Assembly (NCBI GenBank): GCA_902781315.1
Contig: CACZIT010000017.1
Coordinates: 1 to 64,000, forward strand
Source of the DNA: an uncultured Prevotellaceae bacterium
GTDB taxonomy: Bacteria > Bacteroidota > Bacteroidia > Bacteroidales > Bacteroidaceae
Reading direction: 5' to 3'
Length of the DNA stretch: 64,000 nucleotides
In this document: positions 18,353 to 25,067 of the stretch, in pieces
Numbering within the stretch: the first letter of the stretch is position 1
Layout: each line of letters opens with the position of its first letter
Translations under genes and position numbers: made by a program
The notes under the pieces: generated by a model
The model's input: the letters and a program-made list of their open reading frames with translations, nothing else
Told to the model about the DNA's origin: nothing
The model's database searches: none

Positions 18353-18961
18353 ATGGAAAAAGGCAAGTTAATCATTGTCAGCGCACCTTCCGGTTCGGGC
18401 AAGTCTACCATCGTCAACTGGCTCATGCAGGAGCACCCCGAACTGCAGCTGAGCTTCTCTATCTCCTGCACCAGCCGGGCACCGCGCGGTCAGGAGCAGG
18501 ACGGCGTGGAGTACTTCTTCCTCACGCCCGAGGAGTTCCGCGCGAAGATTGAGCGCGACGAGTTTCTGGAGTATGAGGAAGTCTATCACGACCGCTTCTA
18601 CGGCACGCTGAAGGAGCAGGTGGAGCGCCAGCGCGAAGCAGGACAGAACGTCGTCTTCGACGTCGACGTGAAGGGCGGCATCAACATCAAGCGCCACTAT
18701 GGCGACGAGGCCCTGTCGCTCTTCATCCAGCCCCCCTCGGTGGAGGAACTGCGCCGCCGCCTCGTAGGTCGTGCCACCGATGCCCCCGAGGCCATCGAGG
18801 AACGTCTGGCCAAGGCCGAGTACGAGATGACCTTCGCCCCGCAGTTCGACCGCATCCTCGTCAACGATGACCTCGACGCAGCCAAGGCCGAGGCTCTCAG
18901 CATCGTCAGCGAGTTCCTAACCCACCCCCAGCCCCTCCCGAAGGGAGTGGAGTCTGAATAG
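18353..18961 (+). CDS. gmk: guanylate kinase
   Basis: Gmk phosphorylates GMP to GDP with ATP. The P-loop is PSGSGKST (residues 11-18); GMP-contacting parts SCTSRAPRGQEQDGVEYFF and ERDEFLEYEEVYHDRFYGT follow, and the lid has RLVGRATDAPEAIEERL. Residues 190-202 (THPQPLPKGVESE) are a translated GC-rich palindromic repeat that has replaced or extended the natural C-terminus after SIVSEFL. The stop sits within the repeat border, so the protein stays near normal length (202). Confidence 0.95.
   Translation: MEKGKLIIVSAPSGSGKSTIVNWLMQEHPELQLSFSISCTSRAPRGQEQDGVEYFFLTPEEFRAKIERDEFLEYEEVYHDRFYGTLKEQVERQREAGQNVVFDVDVKGGINIKRHYGDEALSLFIQPPSVEELRRRLVGRATDAPEAIEERLAKAEYEMTFAPQFDRILVNDDLDAAKAEALSIVSEFLTHPQPLPKGVESE
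18919..18957. repeat. GC-rich palindromic repeat forming the 3' end of gmk
   Basis: CCCACCCCCAGCCCCTCCCG followed by AAGGGAGTGGAG supplies the last 13 codons and lies next to the stop codon. Confidence 0.7.
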
Positions 18962-18969
18962 TATTGGAA

Positions 18970-19638
18970 ATGGAAGAGGATATTAATCATTCAACAGCAA
19001 GAGCAACTACCCCCCTCACCTTTCGGAAGGGGAAGAAGGTTGGCATCTACGGCGGTTCCTTCAACCCCATCCACCGCGGCCACATCGCCCTGGCACGGCA
19101 GATGCTCCGCAAGGCCCACCTCGACGAGGTGTGGTTTCTCGTGTCGCCGTTGAACCCCTTCAAGCAGGCCAGCACCGACCTGCTCGACGACCAGACGCGC
19201 CTCCTGCTCACACGCCAGGCCCTGGCCGACGAGCCGCGCCTCGTGGCCAGCGACTACGAGTTCCACTTGCCGCGGCCCAGCTACTCGTGGGACACGTTGC
19301 AGGCGCTCTCCCGCGACTACCCCGAGCATGAGTTTGTGCTCGTCATCGGTGCCGACAACTGGCTGGCCTTCGACCGCTGGTACCACGCTGAGGACATCCT
19401 CGACAGCTATCCTATTGTTATATATCCGCGCGAGGGCTGTCCCATCGATGCCGCCACGCTGCCCCCCACCGTGCAGATCGTCAAGACCCGCCTCTACAAC
19501 GTGAGCAGTACCGACATCCGACGCCGCATCCGCGAAGGCCGCCCCGTGCGTCGACTGCTGCCCCCCGCTATCCACGATGCCGCCGTCGCCGCCTATTCCG
19601 CCGGACGACTCGATGCCACTCTGTCCTTTCTTCTATAG
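18970..19638 (+). CDS. nadD: nicotinate-nucleotide adenylyltransferase
   Basis: NadD makes nicotinic acid adenine dinucleotide in NAD synthesis. From the ATG at 18970 the protein has 222 residues (a TTG two codons earlier is possible). The nucleotidyltransferase signature GIYGGSFNPIHRGHI, the VSPLNPFK loop, the FVLVIGADNWLAFDRW strand and the C-terminal SSTDIRRRIREG are clear. The first 23 residues before the core are unusual; DNA 19004-19035 in that part (TTPLTFRKGKK) looks like another GC-rich repeat, so the N-terminus may have been lengthened by it. The gene starts 8 bp after gmk. Confidence 0.94.
   Translation: MEEDINHSTARATTPLTFRKGKKVGIYGGSFNPIHRGHIALARQMLRKAHLDEVWFLVSPLNPFKQASTDLLDDQTRLLLTRQALADEPRLVASDYEFHLPRPSYSWDTLQALSRDYPEHEFVLVIGADNWLAFDRWYHAEDILDSYPIVIYPREGCPIDAATLPPTVQIVKTRLYNVSSTDIRRRIREGRPVRRLLPPAIHDAAVAAYSAGRLDATLSFLL
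19004..19035. repeat. GC-rich repeat remnant in the nadD 5' end
   Basis: CTACCCCCCTCACCTTTCGG followed by AAGGGGAAGAAGG: a degenerate palindrome that ends just before the conserved nadD core. Confidence 0.45.
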
Positions 19639-19737
19639 ATGCTATAGATTTCTAGGCTATAAGCGTTAGTGCCGCCTTCCTTTAGCACTGCTTTCCTCTT
19701 ACGGAAGCGTTTTTTGCCTATAGCTTTTTTTTGTAAT

Positions 19738-19874
19738 GATGTAGCAGATGCCCACCGACCTCAAAGAGGTCAAATAAAAGTTACCCCAGGTCTCGACCTG
19801 GGGGATTGAGGATGTCTGGGTAGAATCGACTTCGAAGATGTCGCACGAAATGGTGACATGCAATGTGCTACATC
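19738..19874. mobile_element. second MITE-like element, degenerate ends
   Basis: The ends GATGTAGCA and TGCTACATC are inverted over 9 bp. Inside are GACCTCAAAGAGGTC, CCCCAGGTCTCGACCTGGGG and a weaker third palindrome around CGACTTCGAAGATGTCG. This is the same order of palindromes as in the 4782-4930 element, but loop and stem bases differ, so the pairing is kept while the sequence has changed. Confidence 0.6.
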
Positions 19875-20413
19875 TTAGTAGTCGTGTTTTTCTATGAGTC
19901 GCGATAATATCTTTGTCGGATTCATATATAATCTATAGGTGTTGTTGATACTTCTTATTGTTAATTAATTATAATTAGTAGCGAAGCCAAGACAAAAAAA
20001 CTTCATTTTTTTTGCCAATATTTAATAATATTATTACTTTTGCAACCGACATTGCGAAGTGTGCACCAATGCGGGTGCTTACGTTTGCTTAGGTCAATGC
20101 CCTTCAAAAGGCTCAGGCCAATAAGGCAAGGTAGCGTTGTCAAAATCTTATTAGAGCGAAATTGAGTTTTGTCCCAACCTGAAATGTGGAAGTTTCAATA
20201 CATGTGGATGAACACAATCATAGCACGCACAGGAGAATTGTGCCCTTTAGTCAGTATTGATTTTGGGGATGATTATACCTTGATGCGTGGATTGTTGTAT
20301 CATTGTACATGTAGGGCCCTTCCACAGCCTCAGGTTGATAATGAATACTTCATCCGCGCTTTTTTCGTATGTATAATTATCAACATTTAATAACTTTTAA
20401 AAGGCTAAAGAGT
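19875..20413 (+). promoter_or_regulatory. promoter and long leader of the LRR gene
   Basis: TTTG at 20011-20014 and TACTTTTG at 20035-20042 are spaced by exactly 20 bp. The start point would be near 20049, giving a leader of about 365 nt before the ATG at 20414. The leader includes a small hairpin (GCACC-AATGC-GGGTGC, near 20065) and a 73-codon open frame (20169-20390) that I do not accept as a gene. The region is AT-rich, like the gene behind it. Confidence 0.6.
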
Positions 20414-22510
20414 ATGAAAAGAAAAAGTTTTTTACAGTATGCATTTGTTGCATTGCTGTCGTTAATCACACTTCAGGCATTTGCCTATGACGGACCAATA
20501 GGTGAGGAGGCTGGTTGGCAAACTGATGCAGATGGTTCTATTACAGGAACTGCTGGTTCAAAATTTATTTGGGTGAACGAAGCAAACTTTCCTGATGAGA
20601 GTTTTCGGAATGCACTGTTTTCCACAACATTTTACGCAAGCACTAGCTCTAATGGCGATGGCGATAATGGGGAAAAATATGCCGCAGATGGAGTTTTATC
20701 GGGAGAGGAAATATCCAAAGCTGTTCGTTTTGGCATTAGAAGTAAGAATATAGAAGATCTTAAAGGAATTGAGTTTTTTAATAAGTTGAGGGAGTTCGAT
20801 TGCGCTCTGAACAAATTAACAAATATAGATTTCTCACAGAATACAGAATTGTGGAAATTGGCCTGCAATAATAATTACGAATTAGTTTCAATAAATGTCT
20901 CTGAATGTAAGAATTTGGCGTCATTGGATTTAACGATGTGTAAAAAGATAGCAGCCTTGGATGTTTCTAAAAACGAGAAATTAGTAAATCTTAAAATCAC
21001 CAATAGTGATGAATTGACATCAATTGATGTAACGAACAACAGAAATTTGCGTTCACTTATACTATCTGAAAATCATAAATTAGCAGCGCTGGATGTTACT
21101 AATAATAGTGAATTATGGCAGTTGAGCATTCATAATTGTAATGTATCAGTTCTTGATGTGACTCATAATACGAAATTGGAATATTTAGAATGTGATATGA
21201 ACAAATTGAGCAATTTGGATGTTTCTCAAAACCTTTCTTTGAAAAGGTTAGAATGTGGTAGCAACTCTTTTTCGGATCTAGATGTTAGTAATAATACTGA
21301 GCTAACATGGTTGCAATGTGGTCATAATAAGTTGACAACTTTGGATGTATCAACGAACACGAAATTGGAATTGCTAAATTGTCAATATAATAAACTGACC
21401 TCATTGGATTTATCAAATAATAAAAATCTTAATAGGCTTATTACCAATAATAACCCGATTAATAATTTAGATTTATCAGAAAATATTAATTTGACAAATT
21501 TATCGTGCTCAAATAATGAACTGAAGGCTTTAGATTTGAGTAATAATGTAAAATTGAAGGATCTTAACTGCACTGACAATCATATGACAGAGTTAGATTT
21601 GTCAATGTTACCAGAACTTTCATCAGGAAAACTCTCTCCCCAAACTCTTCAAAGGGATGCTGTCGTTTTGGGTGACAATAGGAATATAATTGCAATCCCT
21701 TGCAATACCAACGATGGCAATCTTGCTAGTTATGGCAACTATGCAGCTGAAACCATCGATGGGAATAACTATATTATCTATGTAGCTGATGGGTCGGCTG
21801 ATGTTGATCTCTATCACAAAACCGTTACCTACGACTATGCAACAGGTACAACAGCTAAATCGGCAGCCCTGAAAGCAATGACAGTTAATATCACCTCGTC
21901 ACCTTATGTGATGTACGTTAACCCCAAAGCAATAAAGGGAACGTCATATTACGGGACGCTTTTCATTGACTATGCCTCAATAGTACCAGAACGAGGCGTG
22001 CTATGTCGTTATGCCAATAAAATAGTAGCGGACGAAAAATTGAACATGGTGAGAATAGATGGTGATAATGCAATACCAGCCAATACCGGTATTTATGTGC
22101 AGACAAAAAGGCCTGGCTATTATGCGTTCTATGAGGCAGCTGAGGGGAAAGAAGAAGAGACTATCACAAATAATATTCTGACAGGTAGTACCACTGATAC
22201 AAAAGTCGGTTATAAGGAAGTACTAACACTTGGTCATGAGAATGGAACAGGAGAGTTGGGTTTCTGGAATTTTACTGGCAATACAGTACCAGCTCATCGT
22301 GCCTATGTACCTGCCAGTGTGTTGTCCAATATGGAAGGCGCAAAAGGTTTACGCCTGTACTTCCCTGATGAAGAGGTAAACGGAATAAGGGAAATGTATG
22401 CAGATGATTCTGAAGATACGATTTATAATCTTGCAGGACAAAGTGTTACGCGCGGCGAATTGCGACGTGGCATATATATAATGCATGGTCGTAAAATTAT
22501 GGTTAAATAA
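20414..22510 (+). CDS. secreted leucine-rich-repeat protein with T9SS-like tail
   Basis: A 698-residue surface protein. Start at the ATG at 20414 gives a signal peptide (KRKSFLQYAFVALLSLITLQAFA). Residues about 35-85 carry the usual lead-in of this family (NEANFPDESFRNALF and a DGVLSGEEI calcium-loop-like part). Residues about 90-375 are about 13 repeats of 21-22 residues, pattern N-x-x-L-x-x-L-x-C-x-x-N-x-L-x-x-L-D-V-S. A beta-rich region follows, and the end is IYNLAGQSVTRGELRRGIYI then GRKIMVK, the same tail as at 3677 and 42012. Such repeats usually bind protein or glycan ligands. The gene is AT-rich compared with its neighbours, suggesting transfer or recent capture. A small gene follows after 33 bp. 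Confidence 0.88.
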   Translation: MKRKSFLQYAFVALLSLITLQAFAYDGPIGEEAGWQTDADGSITGTAGSKFIWVNEANFPDESFRNALFSTTFYASTSSNGDGDNGEKYAADGVLSGEEISKAVRFGIRSKNIEDLKGIEFFNKLREFDCALNKLTNIDFSQNTELWKLACNNNYELVSINVSECKNLASLDLTMCKKIAALDVSKNEKLVNLKITNSDELTSIDVTNNRNLRSLILSENHKLAALDVTNNSELWQLSIHNCNVSVLDVTHNTKLEYLECDMNKLSNLDVSQNLSLKRLECGSNSFSDLDVSNNTELTWLQCGHNKLTTLDVSTNTKLELLNCQYNKLTSLDLSNNKNLNRLITNNNPINNLDLSENINLTNLSCSNNELKALDLSNNVKLKDLNCTDNHMTELDLSMLPELSSGKLSPQTLQRDAVVLGDNRNIIAIPCNTNDGNLASYGNYAAETIDGNNYIIYVADGSADVDLYHKTVTYDYATGTTAKSAALKAMTVNITSSPYVMYVNPKAIKGTSYYGTLFIDYASIVPERGVLCRYANKIVADEKLNMVRIDGDNAIPANTGIYVQTKRPGYYAFYEAAEGKEEETITNNILTGSTTDTKVGYKEVLTLGHENGTGELGFWNFTGNTVPAHRAYVPASVLSNMEGAKGLRLYFPDEEVNGIREMYADDSEDTIYNLAGQSVTRGELRRGIYIMHGRKIMVK

Positions 22511-22543
22511 GATTTAGATAATAACAAAAACAATAAAAGTATT

Positions 22544-22720
22544 ATGAAAATGAGAAAAAAGTATATAACACCAGTCATCGACAATTACTTCATAGACCTG
22601 ACTGAATCAATCATGAAGGGTTCTACTGATGAGGTGTTCTCAAAAGAGAATGGAATCACAATAGAGGATGATATCGACAGTGGTTGGGAAATCTCAAAGG
22701 AAGGTCTTTGGGATGAATAA
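22544..22720 (+). CDS. 58-residue small protein, KKxYxxP / MxGS / LWDE type
   Basis: An ATG open frame of 58 codons, 33 bp after the LRR gene. It starts MKMRKKYITPVIDNYF, has SIMKGSTDE (residues 22-30), an acidic centre (IEDDIDSGW) and ends GLWDE. The three shared blocks with the 59-residue protein at 3694 (KKxYxxP, MxGS, LWD plus an acidic last residue) and the same position after a tailed secreted protein show they belong to one family. No cysteines, no membrane segment. Role unknown. Confidence 0.75.
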   Translation: MKMRKKYITPVIDNYFIDLTESIMKGSTDEVFSKENGITIEDDIDSGWEISKEGLWDE

Positions 22721-22770
22721 TAAGTTCGGATCTTTTGCGAGATCAATTTCATAATCGATTTTTTTATTAT

Positions 22771-22815
22771 AGGAAGCATCTTGGCCGTGAGGTTAGGATG
22801 CTTTCGCCCTTTTTA
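22771..22815 (+). terminator. terminator after the small-protein gene
   Basis: GAAGCATC and GATGCTTTC form a stem around an 18-nt loop, followed by GCCCTTTTT. It ends the LRR/small-protein unit. Confidence 0.7.
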
Positions 22816-22879
22816 TGAATTTTTCCGACAAAAAAGTCTCCGCGTGAAACATCAAACTAGGGCGTGAAACAATGGGGAG

Positions 22880-22911
22880 CCTACCCATAGCCCCTCCCTA
22901 AAGGGAAGGGA
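22880..22911. repeat. GC-rich palindromic repeat, intergenic
   Basis: CCTACCCATAGCCCCTCCCT followed by AAAGGGAAGGG; directly followed by the 22-bp array. Confidence 0.6.
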
Positions 22912-22917
22912 ATCCTG

Positions 22918-23049
22918 CTAAACCTATGGTTTGACTCGGCTAAACCATAGGTTTCTGCGATACAAAGCTATGAGATAGAGCTTACAAAGCATAGAGATAG
23001 AGCGGCTAAACCTATGGTTTGTGCGACCGAAACCTATGGTTTTAAGTCC
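22918..23049. repeat. array of six 22-bp units with AAACC(T/A)ATGGTTT-type cores
   Basis: Units begin at 22918, 22940, 22962, 22984, 23006 and 23028, each exactly 22 bp. Four carry AAACCTATGGTTT or its inverse AAACCATAGGTTT, and the two middle ones carry a changed form (ACAAAGCTATGAGATAGAG). A seventh degenerate unit (CCTAACATAGG) may follow. The pitch equals that of the arrays at 4446 and 37227, but the core differs. No spacers. Only a promoter, no gene, lies between this array and the DJ-1-like gene. Confidence 0.8.
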
Positions 23050-23224
23050 CCTAACATAGGGGGCTGGGGGGCTCAGACGGCTAACCACCTGACCCACAAC
23101 GGGTTGGAATCTTTGCCAAAATACGGGCGTATTTGCGAAAAAACATTTTCCAGTCGGGAATTTTTAATTCTACGAGGGGGTTGACTGGCAATATTTCTTG
23201 ACACTTCCCTTTTCTTTCCACACC

Positions 23225-23288
23225 TTTGTAGCCAAATAATTTGGGGGAATGGAAAAATGTTTGTACCTTTGCGTGGAAATCTATTTTT
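23225..23288 (+). promoter_or_regulatory. promoter cassette, copy A (DJ-1-like gene)
   Basis: Contains TTTG (23240-23243), 20 bp, TACCTTTG (23264-23271). The 64 bp from 23225 to 23288 are identical to the inverse of 37157-37220, which drives an unrelated gene. The ATG at 23315 lies 26 bp downstream. Confidence 0.8.
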
Positions 23289-23314
23289 ATAACAAGACAA
23301 TAATACTGAAAACG

Positions 23315-23890
23315 ATGGCAAGAGCATTTGTATTTCTGGCCGACGGCTTCGAGGACATCGAGGCGCTGGCTCCAGTAGATATCCTGCGCCGTGGCGGCGT
23401 GGAAGTGACAACCGTGAGCGTGATGGACGAGCAGGTGGTGACGAGTGCGCACGGCGTGGGCGTCGTGGCCGACGCGCTGTTTGCCGAGGTGAGTGGCGAA
23501 CTGGCCGATGCCGACTTGCTGGTGCTGCCGGGTGGTATGCCCGGAGCCAGTAACCTGTTTGCCCACGAGGGACTGCGCGAGGCACTGGTGGCCCAGAGCG
23601 AGCGGCAGGGACGCATCGCCGCCATCTGTGCTGCACCGGCCGTGGTGCTGGCGCCGTTGGGACTGCTGGCAGGCAAGCGCGCCACGTGCTACCCCGGCTT
23701 CGAGCAGGCCTTCGACGGCTGCGACTACACGGCCGAACTGGTGACCACCGACGGACTCGTCACGACGGCCTGCGGTCCTGGTGCTGCCATGGCCTTCGGC
23801 TACGAGCTGCTGCGCCAGCTGGGCCTCGCCGATGCCGCCGATGCCCTGCAGGAAGGAATGCGGTATAACCAGTTAAAAAGTGAAAAGTGA
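23315..23890 (+). CDS. DJ-1/PfpI family protein (YajL-like)
   Basis: A 191-residue cytoplasmic protein of the DJ-1/ThiJ/YajL family, which act as deglycases/chaperones or redox sensors. The start at 23315 gives the family opening MARAFVFLADGFEDIEALAPVD with the conserved Glu of DGFEDIE. DLLVLPGGMPGA and the nucleophile elbow AAICAAP (Cys about 107) are present, and the end is CGPGAAMAFGYELLRQL. It is driven by the duplicated promoter cassette. The last codons (KSEK) run into simple GTGAAAAGTGAAG repeats, so the 3' end may have been formed by them. Confidence 0.9.
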   Translation: MARAFVFLADGFEDIEALAPVDILRRGGVEVTTVSVMDEQVVTSAHGVGVVADALFAEVSGELADADLLVLPGGMPGASNLFAHEGLREALVAQSERQGRIAAICAAPAVVLAPLGLLAGKRATCYPGFEQAFDGCDYTAELVTTDGLVTTACGPGAAMAFGYELLRQLGLADAADALQEGMRYNQLKSEK

Positions 23891-23990
23891 AGAATGAAAA
23901 GTGAATAGTGAAGAGTGAAGAGTGAAGAGTGAATAGTTTATGATTACTCTTTCTTCTGGTTCGGATCACGCTTCTTGGTTCTCACTCAAG

Positions 23991-24111
23991 CAGGCAAGGA
24001 TTCCAACAGCAAGGCAAGCCACTCAGTCAGGCAAGGATTCCAACAGCAAGGCAAGCCACTCAGTCAGGCAAGGATGCCAACAGCAAGGCAAGCCACTCAA
24101 TCAGGCAAGGC
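23991..24111. repeat. three 37-bp tandem repeats
   Basis: The unit CAGGCAAGGATTCCAACAGC plus AAGGCAAGCCACTCAGT occurs at 23991, 24028 and 24065, with a fourth partial copy at 24102. Upstream (23888-23940) is a GTGAAGA-type simple repeat, downstream (24118-24185) a CTATACACTATTCA-type simple repeat. No spacers. Confidence 0.8.
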
Positions 24112-24192
24112 TAATCATACGCTATACGCTATACACTATTCACTATACACTATTCACTATTCACTATTTACTACACGCTATAAACTAAAAAG

Positions 24193-24864
24193 ATGAAGTA
24201 CTACGCAATCATAGTGGCGGGCGGCAAGGGTCTGCGTATGGGGGGCAACGTGCCGAAGCAGTTTCAGCTTGTGGGCGGACGGCCAGTGCTGATGCACACG
24301 CTGCAGCAGTTTCGCAATGCAATCGCAGACCTGCAGATCATCCTCGTGCTGCCACGCGAACAACAGGACTACTGGTGCGAACGGTGCCGGCAGTACGAGT
24401 TCGGCGTGGAGCACCGTGTGGCCGACGGCGGTCAGACGCGCTTCCACTCGGTGAAGAACGGACTGGCGTTGATACCGGACGGCGAAGAGGGCATCGTGGG
24501 TGTACACGACGGTGTGCGCCCCTTTGCGTCGGCAGACCTCATCCGGCGCTGCTATGCGGCTGCCGTTGAGGCTGAGGCTGTGGTACCGGCGGTGCCCGTG
24601 GTGGAGTCGCTGCGCCATGAGGAGCGGGGAGCCATCGACCGCAAGGGCTATCGGCTGGTGCAGACACCACAGACGTTCAGCATCCCGTTGCTGAAGGCGG
24701 CCTACCGCCAGGCCTATCGCGAGGCGTTCACCGACGATGCCTCGGTGGTGGAGGCCTATGGTCATCGTGTCGCCATGATCGACGGTATTCGCGAGAATAT
24801 CAAGCTCACCACTCCCTTCGACATGGTTGTGGCTGAGGCTCTGCTCGCAGAGAGTGAAAAGTGA
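24193..24864 (+). CDS. ispD: 2-C-methyl-D-erythritol 4-phosphate cytidylyltransferase
   Basis: IspD joins CTP and MEP to CDP-ME. The protein has 223 residues, with the CTP-binding start YAIIVAGGKGLRMGGNVPKQF, DGGQTRFHSVKNGL, VGVHDGVRPFAS (residues about 103-114), RLVQTPQTFSIPLL and TDDASVVEAYGHRVAMIDG. It stands apart from dxr and ispF but all three lie in this window. The stop falls in a GTGAAAAGTGA repeat. Confidence 0.96.
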   Translation: MKYYAIIVAGGKGLRMGGNVPKQFQLVGGRPVLMHTLQQFRNAIADLQIILVLPREQQDYWCERCRQYEFGVEHRVADGGQTRFHSVKNGLALIPDGEEGIVGVHDGVRPFASADLIRRCYAAAVEAEAVVPAVPVVESLRHEERGAIDRKGYRLVQTPQTFSIPLLKAAYRQAYREAFTDDASVVEAYGHRVAMIDGIRENIKLTTPFDMVVAEALLAESEK

Positions 24865-24896
24865 ATCTACCTGCTCGCTTTCTAAACGAAGTGGAG

Positions 24897-25058
24897 AATA
24901 AACTCTCCGCTCGGCGCGCAGCGACGCTTTCGTCAGAAAGAACTCTCAACTCTTAACTCTCAACTGTCTCTCAACTCTCCACTCGGCGCGCAGCGACGCT
25001 TTCGTCAGAAAGAACTCTTAACTCTCAACTGTCTCTCAACTCTAAACTCTAAACTCTC
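24897..25058. repeat. duplicated block of about 72 bp upstream of recG
   Basis: Two copies of CGGCGCGCAGCGACGCTTTC with following CGTCAGAAAGAACTCT and AACTCTCAACTGTCTCTCAA stretches lie at about 24911 and 24983. The remainder is AACTCTCAACT-type simple repeat. It leaves recG with a low-complexity leader. Confidence 0.7.
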
Positions 25059-25067
25059 AACTAATAA

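Noticed and set aside
20169-20390. 73-codon open frame in the leader of the LRR gene
   Set aside because: It begins at a weak start, has no recognisable family and overlaps the LRR leader behind a clear promoter. It is most likely chance.
22841-22880. Extra unit pair GCGTGAAACA as part of the 22918 array
   Set aside because: The two copies are 20 bp apart and lack the AAACC dyad, so they break the pitch.
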